Position numbers and translations under genes: made by a program
NCBI GenBank assembly: GCA_004519485.1
Contig: CP038118.1
Location: forward strand, 496,001 to 560,000
Length of the DNA: 64,000 nucleotides
Direction: 5' to 3'
DNA from: Nannochloropsis oceanica
Taxonomy: Eukaryota > Sar > Eustigmatophyceae > Eustigmatales > Monodopsidaceae
Part shown: piece after piece, positions 11,905 to 22,672 of the stretch
Layout: each line of letters opens with the position of its first letter
Position numbering within the stretch: position 1 is the stretch's first letter
Notes under the pieces: model-generated
Databases searched by the model: none
The model's input: the letters and a program-made list of their open reading frames with translations, nothing else
What the model was told of the DNA's origin: nothing

Positions 11905-13107
11905 TTATCTCCCGCGGCGGCGGCCCTGCTCACGGACATAAGAATTACGAGGTCTGGACCTGGAGCGTGATATGCTCTCTGTCCGTAGTCGCCGTCGCTT
12001 CCGGTCATCGGGACTGGCGCTCCTACTGCTGCGGCTGGCGCTTCGGCCTCTCTCTCTTTCAGGGCGTTTTCCCCCACAGCGCCCCGCCTCCCTCTGCCTC
12101 TCCTCTGCACCATCATGGTGAGTTTTGTCTATCGATACGTGTCGCATGCGATGCTCGGGGCCGGCGCTGCTGCTCCTGCAGCTGTTGTCGCTCGAGCTTC
12201 GACCCCTCTCGGAGCGTCCTTGGCCACGACCTCCCTCCCTTCCTGCCCCCTCATCATCTTCTTCCTTGCGCATCGCTTTCTTTGCCTTCTTTCGCTCCTT
12301 TTTCACCACCTTCTTTTTCTTCTTTTCCTCCTTTTTCTTTTCCTCCTTCTTCCTCTTTTTCTTCTCCTTCTTCTCCTTGTCTTCATCTCTATTCTTCTTC
12401 CTCTTTCCCCCTCCGTCCTTCACCACATCGTTCCCTTCTTCCTCATGCATATGACTCGCATCCTCCTCGTATTCAAAACCTCTCCCCTCCGCCTGTTCTT
12501 TCTTCATCCTTTCAATCTCTCGCTCAACCATACTCTTTCCCTTGGGCAAGTGCTCGTGCCTCGCTGCAGGCGCTGCTCCGAGACCCTCCACGCGCTCTGC
12601 ATCCATATCCCCCCTCTCGCTCGCCCCCCTTGCCAGCAGCTGTTTCAGCTCACTTGCATCGAGTGTAGTCTCTACTACTGCCTGACGTGCCGGTGCCAAC
12701 CCCAAGGCAGCATTAATCATGTCTTCGTCCCGTCGTCGAAACTCCGCTAACTCCCTCCGTCGTTGCGCCTCCGCATCCTCTTTCCCTTTCTCCCCTCCTT
12801 TGTCTGCTTTGGTGTACCACATTAGGTCTTTGCCTTTCTGCCAGCGTCCGACGGGGGCCTTGAGGCTGTGTCCCAAATAATGCTCACGGTAGTGTTCTAC
12901 GAAGGGGTTGGAAGGAGCGGGGAAGGAGGGAAGGAGAACGGGCAAGGAGGAAAATAGAGATATGAGTCATGTCCATGCTGATCATTCCTCACCCCACCCA
13001 CCCAATCAAGCACCACGCCTACCGTCTTTCACATCCTCCCACTTGAATCGGTCCTGTCCGCCTCTATTGCCGCCGTCGCGGTAGCCCGTTTTCGGCCCGA
13101 ACGACAT
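11905..13107 (-). CDS. MMTAG2 (C1orf35)-like nuclear protein
   Basis: Two exons, complement(11905..12896, 13023..13107), 358 aa, phase-1 intron. Exon 1 encodes MSFGPKTGYRDGG followed by GGQDRFKWEDVK, and exon 2 continues with YREHYLGHSLKAPVGRWQKG. Together these form the MMtag (kinase phosphorylation) domain of multiple-myeloma-associated protein 2. The rest is a Lys/Glu-rich charged stretch (about residues 190-240) and an Arg/Ser-rich C-terminus typical of nuclear RNA-processing proteins. The biochemical role of the family is not firmly known. The gene shares a 572-bp 5' region with the divergent RUS gene. Confidence 0.9.
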
Positions 13108-13679
13108 GCTTGCTGTCCTTGATTCAGTCCAGCTAGCTAGAGAAGGTGTGGGGAATGAGGAGAGGGAAGAATTATTGTACCGTCATGATGAAGAGGACGG
13201 TTATGATGCTCCTGACAAGGATGGCGCACATGTGGACACTAAGGTTGGCTCGAAGCAGGCATTTGTCTCATGCCGCCTTGCGAATTGAAGCTGAGGGGAG
13301 GGGGTGAGGCAGGAGGTCGATGTGTTCACATGTGTGTCAAGCCTTCCCGGCCCGACACCGCTGCCACACATTCGCCTCCAGCCGCGGGCATTGCGTCCCA
13401 CAGTCGGCAAATATTGCATATTTGGCAGCCCAGGATGGTGCGTGCTCCTCTCCAAACCCCAGAGGCACCGCCATAATCATCAGGCATCATCAGCATGAAC
13501 GATGCGTCGTCCTCATCCTTTCTCACAAACAACAACCATCCATAACACACACACTTTGCATACCTGTCTCATTTCCCTCTTATCCTAGCTTCTGCTTGGT
13601 TGTGCCTGTCTGCTGTGGGCATTTGCCTCTCAACCACACTAATCAACCTTCCAACACAACGTCAATTCCACAGCACACC
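13108..13679. promoter_or_regulatory. Divergent 5' region, MMTAG2-like / RUS
   Basis: 572 bp between two start codons on opposite strands. The plus frame that is open from 13320 is an in-frame extension of the RUS gene without conserved residues and was treated as 5' UTR or chance. No TATA box is obvious. Confidence 0.5.
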
Positions 13680-15398
13680 ATGCTGGGAGGAACGCGGCTG
13701 CGGCGTCTAGCCCTGCAGCACAGCAGTCCGTGTCGCAGGCCACATCTTTTGCCAGCACCCCCACCTCTCCTTCGCCTCCCGCATCGTTTGGCTGCCTCCT
13801 CGTCCACCCCACCCACTCCCCCTTCCTCCACCGACAAGCTTGTGGCCAAGCAAATCATGACAGACCGGGCAGGCTACCGTGAGACGCTGTACTATGCGGC
13901 CGTGCCCTCGTCTTCGATGGCCGAGAAATCCAAAGACAAGGAAACGGAGGAGAGCACCACCACTAGCAGCACCACAAATAGCAAGGCATATCACCGTATC
14001 GACCCTCCCCCCGAAGTCCTTTCCCTCCGCCTTCTGGCCGAAGACGGCCTCCGCGCCTTGCTTCCAAGAGGCTACCCACGCTCGGTCCAAAAAGGGTACG
14101 CAGAATATGTCAAACTTCAAATGACAGCTTCCCTGGCCAGCTCCGCCATTGGTGTGCTCTCCACTCAATCCCTCCTCTACGCCATGGGCCTGGGCGCCGG
14201 CGCCATCCCCCTCGCCGCGGCCCTTAACTGGATCATAAAAGACGGGATCGGACAAGTCGGCGGCATCATATTCGCCAGTGTCGTGAACGACCGATTCGAC
14301 GCGAATCCCAAACGCTGGAAAATGGTCGCCACGATTTCCCTTGACCTCTCCTGCGCACTCGAGCTCCTTGCGCCTCTCGCCCCAGGGTCCTTCCTCGCCA
14401 TCGCCTCCCTCGCCAACGTCGGCAAAAACGTATGTTTCCTCTCCGCCTCCGCCTCGCGCGCGGCCATCCACAACTCCTTCGCCAAACGGGAGAATCTCGC
14501 CGACATCACCGCAAAAGCTGGTTCTCAATTCATAGTCACTTCAATCCTCGGCACTGGTCTGGGTATCGCCCTCTCCACCGCACTAGGCTCTTCCTGGATG
14601 GCGCTCGCTCCCATCTGTGCAGGGCTGTCTTTTGTCCACATTTCTTGTAACTACCTATCCCTACGCCACGTTTGCCTCAACACAATCAACGCCGAGAGGA
14701 TGGAGTTGATCATGCAGCACTACGTCCTCACAGGCCGCATCCCCGCCCCGGGCGACATATCTCCAATCGAACGGTTTATGACCCCCGCCATCTATGACAC
14801 AGTGGCCCCTTCCGCATTAGTGGCGCGCTTGCCTTCCTTGAGGATGGGGAGGCACTTAGACGAGGTGGCAAGCCTTGAGCAGCTGCCAAGGTTGGCCCGG
14901 TTGTTCGAAAAGGAGAAATATGTTTTGAATGCGAAGGGAAGGAGGGGGGATGGGACGGCGACCGTTGATGTGTTGATGAAGGAAGAGGCAAATGTCCACG
15001 ACGTGTTGAAGGCGTGCGTGCATTCGTACTACGTCAGAAAGGAGGCAGGGAGGGAGGGAGGGTGGAAGGCCCCTCGGGTGCAGTCGGCGTGGGCGAGGTT
15101 GATGGAGAAGAAGGAGGTGGAACGGTCAGATACGTGGCTCATTGACCTCGTGGAAAGCACGCATAAAACATTGTACCGACCATCGTCGGGGGCTGGAGGG
15201 GCAAGGGAGGGAGGGAGGGAGGATGGGAGGGGGAAGCATTTGACTATGGTGGATGATATTGTGGGGCAGTTGACGCGGGCTGGGTGGTTGACGGACAGTG
15301 TGTTTTTCCCACATACCCAAAATAGGATTAGCTTTGAAGGGGGCGCGATTCAAGGAGTGCCCTTGTCGTCATCTGACAGCAATAAAAAGGGAGCATGA
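13680..15398 (+). CDS. RUS family (DUF647) protein
   Basis: Single exon, 572 aa from the ATG at 13680. This start is chosen because an Arg-rich organelle-transit-like leader begins here and the preceding sequence is not conserved. The DUF647 signature is clear: GYPRSVQKGYAEYVK near residue 140, then SAIGVLSTQSLLYAMGLG, an Ala/Gly-rich hydrophobic core, and NDRFDANPKRWKM. Root-UVB-sensitive proteins occur in plastids or mitochondria; plant RUS1 and RUS2 act in vitamin B6-linked development and auxin transport, but their biochemistry is unclear. Two insertions rich in Arg-Glu-Gly-Gly near the C-terminus come from GGGA arrays (15045-15065 and 15199-15225). The 3' end converges on the TYW gene. 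Confidence 0.9.
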   Translation: MLGGTRLRRLALQHSSPCRRPHLLPAPPPLLRLPHRLAASSSTPPTPPSSTDKLVAKQIMTDRAGYRETLYYAAVPSSSMAEKSKDKETEESTTTSSTTNSKAYHRIDPPPEVLSLRLLAEDGLRALLPRGYPRSVQKGYAEYVKLQMTASLASSAIGVLSTQSLLYAMGLGAGAIPLAAALNWIIKDGIGQVGGIIFASVVNDRFDANPKRWKMVATISLDLSCALELLAPLAPGSFLAIASLANVGKNVCFLSASASRAAIHNSFAKRENLADITAKAGSQFIVTSILGTGLGIALSTALGSSWMALAPICAGLSFVHISCNYLSLRHVCLNTINAERMELIMQHYVLTGRIPAPGDISPIERFMTPAIYDTVAPSALVARLPSLRMGRHLDEVASLEQLPRLARLFEKEKYVLNAKGRRGDGTATVDVLMKEEANVHDVLKACVHSYYVRKEAGREGGWKAPRVQSAWARLMEKKEVERSDTWLIDLVESTHKTLYRPSSGAGGAREGGREDGRGKHLTMVDDIVGQLTRAGWLTDSVFFPHTQNRISFEGGAIQGVPLSSSDSNKKGA

Positions 15399-15827
15399 AG
15401 GTGTAAGAATGTCGGATAGTGGGGCAGTGGACGGGTAGTGGTAGTGTCGTGTTGTCTGCAATCACCTTCGGGTTCGACGGGGCCTCCATCTCGATGTCGA
15501 TTTAAGAGAAGGGTGAGGGGGAAGAAAGCACAAGCCACTCAAGTGTGTCAATAGGTCGATAAAGGAATGTGTAAAAGTAGACGGAGGTGGCGAGAGTCGT
15601 CGAGCACAAGCGCACGCATGGCGCATCTGGACACGAGGCAATAAACGCATCTTTAAAAAGATTAGCATCAATAGGCGACAGATTCCCAAAATCCATTTCA
15701 CTTTGTATCCACCCATTTATATGCAAACTTTCTTCTTTCTTTCATCTTTTCTTTTGTTGTCAAAATTGACACCTCAGTAAATGGCCCTCTGCTATCCCTA
15801 CCACCCATCCCCTCAGCTTCCCCACAT
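15399..15827. other. Convergent 3' region, RUS / TYW fusion gene
   Basis: 429 bp between two stop codons. AATAAA near 15641 may be used for 3' processing. No gene seen. Confidence 0.5.
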
Positions 15828-17457
15828 TCAGCAAGGCCTCCTAATTCCAGCCTCCGTTAAAGCGTATTTTTTCTCATTTTCTCTGACCAAGCGAGAGCAG
15901 TTTAATCCTGTTCCCTTCCTCCAGTCCTCTTTCCCCCCCCCATCCCCACACTGCACATCCGCCACAAAATGCCACACCGACGGCGCATAGCTTTTGACCC
16001 TCTCCACATGCACGCACTTCACCCCCTTCCCCGCCCAGGTCCTCCCCAATCCATTCCCTATTTCTGCCACCTCTCTCTTAACCCTTTCAACCCACGCCTC
16101 AACGGCTTCCTCCAACATATTCCCATGCACATGCAGCATCCCTCCTTCCTCTCTTAACAAACGCACTGCAATGGGCCACCCCTCTTCACTACTAGGGATC
16201 AAACCCAGGTGTACGCGGTGTGCTATCATATCAGGCAAGCCAAGAGTAGTCACCCGGTTGTCCCCTTCTATCACCTCCACTACCCCCTCCACCCCATTTT
16301 CCCTGAGATTGAACCTCAAGGCCGCAATCGCGTCCGTGTTCCACTCACACGCCAGAACCCTCTCCGCCTTCCCATGCACCGCCAGCGGCAAAGTGTAATA
16401 CCCAATTCCAGCGTACAGATCCACAACTGTCTCCCCCCGACAATCCATCCGCGCTATCCGTGCTTTCTCTGACACGTTGCCTGAGGAAAACATCGACTTG
16501 GTCATGTCGAAGCCGTACTTCAGCCCATTCTCACGCACCATCACCCAACCCGGGCACCCTGGCCCCGGAACAGCAGACGCGGCTGCTGCTTCTGCTGCTT
16601 CTGGTGATGGTGGGAGGGGAGGGTAAAGAAGCTGCACCTGGGACCGACGCTTAGTACCTCCTTGGATGGGTGCCATGCGCGCCAGCCGGGTGGCCCCGGG
16701 AAAGACGGTCAGCAAGGCGGGCCAGAGAAAGGGGTAGGCTTTCCCCCACGCTTGGGAATCGCGAAATGGGTGATTATCTTCCAAGAGTAACACGTCCCCG
16801 AGACGCTCGACGTGCAAAGCGGCGAGCAGTTGGGGGGTGAGGAGGGAGGGAGGGAGGGAGGCTTGCTCGAGGGCAGTTTGGACGGCTGTCTGGAGGCGAA
16901 GGAGTTGATTGTTGAGTGTTGCGGCACCGTAGGGCAGGCATTCTTCGCCCCAACCTTTAATTAGTTCGAATGGTGGCTGTCCTTTCAGGGTTTCAACAAA
17001 GAGACGCAGAGCACGCGAGTGGGGTAGGGATGCAGGTGCGGAGGCGGATGTTGAGGTGCACCACGCCTGGAGCTCGGCTAGGAGGGGCTTGGTTGTATTT
17101 GTGTCACTTTCGTCCTCGAGATGTAGGATGGGTATGGCCATACAGCCAGGAATGGAGGTGGATTGAGCGATGCGTCGTTGTCGATCAAAGAGACCTGCAC
17201 GTTCCAAGGCCGTTTTGAGGAGCTTCGTATGAGAGGCATCGGTTAGAAGGCAAGGACAAGGAGGAGGAGAAGGGAGGGCTACCTTTTTAAACGCCATTGG
17301 TGCTGTTCCTGCTGCGGTAGTCTCCCGTATTGCTGCGTTTCTCTCCTTTTTTTTGGATTTGAAAGTTGACCAGGAAGGAGGGAGAATTACCAAGGGCGGC
17401 GCGAAGAAAGGGCTAAACGCAAAGGACTGCACACCCCCACCAATTATTAATACTGCC

Positions 17458-17519
<62 letters not shown>

Positions 17520-19655
17520 CTCCTTGGCATCGAGGATATCATTTCCTGCGTGAAAAGCTACGGCCGTGTGATGGATCAAAGGTGGGACCAACATCGCTAT
17601 AGGGAAACGGGCAGCGACCTGTGTCAGCTTCAACCTCACGCTTTTGTGTGCGGCCGCCAATGGCTCCAGCATCAACACACTCATCGGCGCCTGTATTTGT
17701 ATCTGTGATCTCTTTCCTTCACCACCTTCATCTTCCTCTTCCTCTTCCTCATTATACATGTATTCTGTACTCATTCCTCCCGTGATTAGCAATCTCTCCC
17801 CCACCATCGTAGCAGCATGACCATAGCGTCCATCTCCTCCTCCTCCTCCTGCTCCTCCTCCTACTCCTTCTTCATCATCATTTTCTTCTTCTCCTCCTCC
17901 TCTTCCTCCTCTTGCTTCTTCCTTTTCCCCCTCTTCTTCTCCTTCACATTTTTCTCCTCTTTTTCCTCCTCCTTCTCCTTCTTCTCCCCCTGCTCCTTCA
18001 CTTTTTCCTTTTCCTCCCCCCTCTTTGGTGCATGAAATAGAACAGTAAGTCTGTGCCGCTAGATCAATCGAAAACCCCTCCCCCTTAACCCCCTCCCCAC
18101 TCAAATCCTCCAACCCCCCCCACAGAAACAGTCGTCGCTCCTCCTCCCCCACCCTTTCTCCTCCCACAACTGTGGCCGTATGCGCAAAAAGCGGGGGCAA
18201 AGGCCTTGCCGGCTCTGCCCTCGACAACACCATTTCACCCCACGCCCACATTCCATCCTCAAAAGGGGAGAGAATATGCAACTTCCCCCCAAAAACATTA
18301 TGACCATCCCTCCCTCCATACACAACAATACAACTCCGATGCCTCAACAATGTCATGCTATGGCTCCACCTTGGGCTAGGTACCGTTCCCAATGGAATGA
18401 CCTCCTTCCATCCCTCCTCTCGTCGATACAACCATAGATCCCCGAACGCCCGGTGGGGGGAGGCCCGACCGCCGAAGACAACGAGGGTGCCCTTGCAATG
18501 AGAGGGGTGGGAGGAGGGGAAGGCGACGGCCGCGTGTTTCTCCCGTGCTGCGGGGGTATTCATAGCAGTCGTTGTGGCGCTTTCATGGAGTTTAGGGAGG
18601 GAGGAGGGGTTGTTGAGGGCTTGTAGGGATAAAGTCAAGCTAGGTGCCTCCACCTGCACCTTTATCTCAATGAGATCGTTTTGTCGCCCCGCCGGTTTCT
18701 CGCACCAACCCCCAAACATCCAGTACACCCCTGTCTCCACTTCACACAGTGAGTGTCCCCACCGTCGCAAAAGCTGTTTGTCTGCTGCTTTCACGGTTGT
18801 TGGGGAGGGAGAGGAGGCAATTTCGGGCTCGACCCACCGCCATTCTTTCTTGTGCTTCTTGATCTTTTTTACGCCATCCCTACGCTTTCGCCTTTCCTCT
18901 GCCAGGGCATGTTTAGCTGCTTGAATACTGCTGCTACTCCTACTCTCGGGACAGTTGCCCTTCATTGTGGTCGTCGCCAAGCCTTGCTCCTGTGACTCCA
19001 TCTTATCCTCTTCCGCAAAGGCCACTGCCAGTGTCTCAGTAAAGCGTTGCGTGCGTTTAGCATTGAGCCCAAACTTGCGATTGGCAAGCGCCACCAAAGC
19101 GTCCAGCCCATCTTCCGTCATCATATCGATACCCTGGAGCAGTAGAGGTGCCTCCAATGAGTTGGCCCCCGTCCGAATCGCTACCAGCACACGCTTCTTG
19201 CCCAGGCTGATACCGGACTCGCGAAATCCGCTTGCCACCCCTAACTTTAGTAGACTTTCTGCCGATACCAAGTCCCGACATTCGATATGCAGTACCAAAG
19301 GCTCTTGCTTCAGCGTTACCGAACCACTAGCCTGGCCCCGTGCATCGCATCCAGCCAGTGCCCCTCGTACTGCTTGGAGTGTGACGGGAGCATGGCTTGA
19401 CAACAACCAGTTCCCGCTGGCCTTGCGACAGACCACGCCATCCACATCCTGAAAGAGAGCAATTCGACCGGAGCACGAGCTGGTCGTTACGTAGTTACGA
19501 TGGCCATTGATGAGGCCCACCAACTCCACAATAGGGGCGTCGAGGCTGCCCTTCTTGGACCGGTCTTTCCCGCCGCCTGCCTTGTCACCCAGCAAGTCGT
19601 GTAAACGCTGGGCTTTGTTCTTGTCGAAGTCTCGAGTGCGCCTGGCGGACTCCAT
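15828..19655 (-). CDS. tRNA wybutosine-synthesis fusion: TYW3-kelch-TYW2
   Basis: Single 3.8-kb exon, 1275 aa. Residues 1 to about 220 are the TYW3 methyltransferase domain, with the family motif SSCSGRIALFQD at 59-70. The middle (about 290-780) holds kelch-type repeats with FGG, VVYGGRDG and ITGG blades, as in the C-terminal half of TYW4. It is interrupted by Glu/Gly-rich insertions and a GAGAGAGA run from a CTCCTG hexamer array (17457-17518 on the plus strand). The C-terminal third is the TYW2 aminocarboxypropyl transferase (Met10+ like), with NGLKYGFDMTKSMFSSGN and the SAM-binding DLYAGIGYYTLPL near residue 1078. The enzyme modifies G37 of tRNA-Phe toward wybutosine. The same fusion order is known from land plants. 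The TYW4 LCMT-type methyltransferase domain itself is not present. Confidence 0.92.
17457..17518. repeat. (CTCCTG)n hexamer repeat in the TYW gene
   Basis: About ten copies of a hexamer, read on the minus strand as alternating Gly-Ala codons inside the kelch region of the wybutosine fusion protein. Its length is a multiple of six, so copy-number change keeps the frame. Confidence 0.95.
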
Positions 19656-20013
19656 GGGGCTAGGTGCAAGATTTCATTTACCTGGGTGTAGTCGTCATGT
19701 GAGTGTATATATGCGGCGAGGTTTTTAGGTGGTGGGACACGAGCGAAGCTCTGTAAGGGGCGGGAGGTTTTTGAAGAACATAAGGATATTATTGATAGAT
19801 AAAAATACTATTTGCCTCGCGGCCACCCAGAGCTTTGCGTATTCACCGAGCCATGCCCATGATCACACATACATGTGCTTTACAACTCACTTTACAGCCT
19901 TGCACACGGCCCCTGCCCCCACGGGTTTCCACAGAGTCTACAGGCGCGCTGCAAAGCCGGCCCACTCTCCCCCACCACTCAAGCACAACCCCAGCCCTGC
20001 AAGCCCCCAAAAT
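19656..20013. promoter_or_regulatory. Divergent 5' region, TYW fusion / REX exonuclease
   Basis: 358 bp between start codons on opposite strands. TATATAT at 19706-19712 lies about 50 nt upstream of the minus-strand ATG and could be its TATA box; the motif is palindromic, so orientation is uncertain. The plus frame is open from 19729 but lacks conserved sequence before 20014. Confidence 0.5.
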
Positions 20014-22218
20014 ATGGCCCCCGCCACCCTGAAATATAAGCTCAAAAAGGTAGAGGAGGGGCTGGCCGGGGACGAAAAGCCGGTTTGTGCCTTCTTCTCC
20101 CTGCCACAAGGTTGCCGAAACGGAGCCAAGTGTCCTTTTATGCACGGGGAGGCAGGCGCCGCATCCGAGGAGCGGCCCAAGGCCACCCCCACAAATAAGA
20201 CGACAGGTGTGACCAAGAACGCTCAGGCCATGCAGCAAGTCCGCCTTCAGCTCGCATCGGAGCAGGCTAAGAAGCGTACGGCTCCCGCCCCCTCGACGCC
20301 TGTTGGTGGTGCCACCAGCACATTTGCCAAAAGGTTTAAGCGACAGGAGCCCGAAGAGGAGGAGTCCACCGAGGAGGAGGACGAGGAGGAAGGTGAGGAG
20401 GAAAAAGTCCCCGCCCCACCCCTCAACGTCATCAAGCCCACAGTTCCTGCGCGACAAGTTCCTGTGCCGACAAAAACTGCGCCTGCATCCAAAAAGGCAG
20501 CTCCTGTCCCCACCCTCAGCAAGCCCGTCGGCACGGGCAATACTGATGATGTGATGAATCCTTTCCTCGCGATTGCTCGGCCTCCCACATCCGCGCCGCC
20601 CACGCAACAACAGCAACAACAGCAACAGCAGCAACAGCAGCAACAGCAGCAGCAGAAGAAGAAGCAATTTCCTGCAGGACCGGCGACGAACGCCACCCCC
20701 GTCACCATAGGAAACAAGAAAAACAACACCAGTAACACCAAGCCCCCTCCTGTTGCCAAGACCATAGTTCCCGCTCCGATAGCGGCAGCAGTGGCTCCAA
20801 TCGAACGCAGACCTGCTGCACGTGTGACTGCCGCTGCCCTCACAAACAACAAACCCGCTAATGGAAATGGGGTGGGGATGCTTGGGAAGATCTCTGCCTT
20901 GCCCGTCACTCCATTTACTATCACACACAATCACAAGATGGAAATGAAGCAGGAGGAGGTGGAGGTGGAGGACGGAGAGGTTGTGGAAGAAGGGGGAGGG
21001 GTAGAGGAAGAACAGCACTTCAAGGAGGAGATAGAGGAAGAGAAGCCGGTGGGGGCGGTAGCCAAAAAGGTCAAGAAACAACAGCAGCTTCAGCAACAGC
21101 GGCAGGAGGAAGTTGTTATGGAGGAGGAGGTGTGCGTACACGGGGAGAGCAATTGGTCCTGCTGCGTGAAGGCTACTTTGGATCATGCGCGTTTTGAACC
21201 CAACTATCGGGTGGTTGCTAGCAAAACGAAGGGGGAGGGGGAGTGGATCGCAGCGAAAAAGCACGGGGCGTGGTGCAAGGACCTCCCTCACGTCCTCGCT
21301 TTGGATTGTGAGATGTGTGCAACCCGGGATCCGGTCAGCATGGAGCAGGATGGGAAGGCTTTGATCCGATTAAGTGTAGTGAGTGGGCACGATGAGAACC
21401 AGGTATTGCTTGACACGCTCGTCTTGCCTTCCTTGCCTGTGGTGGACTATCGCACAGACATCCATGGGATTCGCCCAGAGGACTTGAGAAGTGTAATGTT
21501 TACATTTAGACATGCTCAGGCGGCGATGCTGCATTTGTGTTGTACCGAGACTGTGCTGGTGGGTCATGGGTTGGCCAACGATCTGACTGCTTTAAAAATG
21601 AAGCACTCCAAGGTGGTGGACACTGCCCTTCTCTTCGAGAGGGAGGACGCGCCAAACCATACCCCTGCATTAAAGGACGTGGCGGGTGCGTTGCTTGGCT
21701 TGGATATGCCGGACATGCACGATTCGGTGGCAGATGCGCAGGTCACGCTGAGAATCGCCCGACACTTTTTGGAGCAGGGACCCGTGGCGCCTGTCCCCCG
21801 TTTACCGGCAGCGAGCAATAAGAAGGGGAGGCGGGCAGAGGCACAGCAAAGTTGCCTTTTATTGCATCGGATTCCTCTGTATGTGAAGGCGGAACATATC
21901 TTGGAGATGTTTCAGAGTCGGACCCATGTCATGCCTGTGGCGGTGGATCCAGTAGTGGCGACGGGGGATGGAAGCTTGGGGAGGGCTACTGCCCGCTTTC
22001 TGTCAAAGCACCATGCCGATCTTGCGTTTAGTACCTTGACGGGCCCGGCTAGGCCTGATAAGGATGGACGGCCCCAGAAGAGGGTGCATTTGGCGGGGAA
22101 GAAGGATTATGTGCAGGTGAGGTTGATGTACGCGCCAGGGAAGGAGGAGGGAGAGGAAGGGGGGGAGGGAGTGGTGAAAGAGGATGCGACGTCGTCGCCG
22201 CCGGCGAAGATCTTTTAG
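20014..22218 (+). CDS. CCCH-finger DEDDh RNA exonuclease (REX1/SDN-like)
   Basis: Single exon, 734 aa, ATG at 20014. Residues 25-44 form a C-x8-C-x5-C-x3-H zinc finger. The middle 350 residues are low complexity: acidic, Pro/Ala-rich, and with a polyQ run from mixed CAA/CAG codons (20607-20655). A Cys/His cluster (CVHGESNWSCC) precedes the exonuclease domain. That domain shows all DEDDh motifs: ALDCEMC (Asp431, Glu433), GHGLANDLTALK, and MHDSVADA with the His and last Asp. An RRM-like region follows, as in plant small-RNA-degrading nucleases. The family trims the 3' ends of rRNA, tRNA or small RNAs; the substrate is not deducible. The 3' end converges on the next gene. Confidence 0.9.
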   Translation: MAPATLKYKLKKVEEGLAGDEKPVCAFFSLPQGCRNGAKCPFMHGEAGAASEERPKATPTNKTTGVTKNAQAMQQVRLQLASEQAKKRTAPAPSTPVGGATSTFAKRFKRQEPEEEESTEEEDEEEGEEEKVPAPPLNVIKPTVPARQVPVPTKTAPASKKAAPVPTLSKPVGTGNTDDVMNPFLAIARPPTSAPPTQQQQQQQQQQQQQQQQQKKKQFPAGPATNATPVTIGNKKNNTSNTKPPPVAKTIVPAPIAAAVAPIERRPAARVTAAALTNNKPANGNGVGMLGKISALPVTPFTITHNHKMEMKQEEVEVEDGEVVEEGGGVEEEQHFKEEIEEEKPVGAVAKKVKKQQQLQQQRQEEVVMEEEVCVHGESNWSCCVKATLDHARFEPNYRVVASKTKGEGEWIAAKKHGAWCKDLPHVLALDCEMCATRDPVSMEQDGKALIRLSVVSGHDENQVLLDTLVLPSLPVVDYRTDIHGIRPEDLRSVMFTFRHAQAAMLHLCCTETVLVGHGLANDLTALKMKHSKVVDTALLFEREDAPNHTPALKDVAGALLGLDMPDMHDSVADAQVTLRIARHFLEQGPVAPVPRLPAASNKKGRRAEAQQSCLLLHRIPLYVKAEHILEMFQSRTHVMPVAVDPVVATGDGSLGRATARFLSKHHADLAFSTLTGPARPDKDGRPQKRVHLAGKKDYVQVRLMYAPGKEEGEEGGEGVVKEDATSSPPAKIF

Positions 22219-22672
22219 GGGAGTGAAAGGGGGGAACAGGGCGGCATATTTTACCATAAGAATGAAAAGGAGTGCAGTTTGATGAAGAAAGAGGGAAGGG
22301 CAGGTAGAGTAATGCAGCAGTAGCAGCAGCAGCGGCGGCGGCGGCAGAAGCAGCAGCAATAGCTGAAGGTTTTATTTAAGGTGTGACCGCGTGCGTTTGT
22401 GTGTGTGTTTGTGTGCCCGTATGTGTCTTTGCGTGAGTGTGAGTGTCCGTGTGGAGGGGCACTATACGCGGAAAACAGGGGGAAATGAAACAAGAAAGAA
22501 ATGGCAAGCCAGGACTTGCGATGTTGATTTACCATTGTGCAACATTAATACTTCGTTTGTGTTCTTCTTGAGTGTATGAGTATGACTCCTTCACATCTCT
22601 TCCTCCCCTCCTCTCGCCTCATTTCTCCTTCACTCACTCTCCTACCGGCCAAGGTCAAGACCACCATTTTAC
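22219..22672. other. Convergent 3' region, REX / secreted repeat protein
   Basis: 454 bp with an imperfect CAG/CGG run near 22314-22358 and a GT-rich stretch near 22390-22450. No gene seen. Confidence 0.5.

Noticed and set aside
13320-13679. Upstream extension of the RUS protein
   Set aside because: The frame is open but carries no conserved residues, and the transit-like leader starts at 13680.
19843-21291. 482-codon minus-strand frame, Leu-rich
   Set aside because: It is the antisense of the CCCH/DEDDh exonuclease gene; the Leu run is the complement of its polyQ tract.
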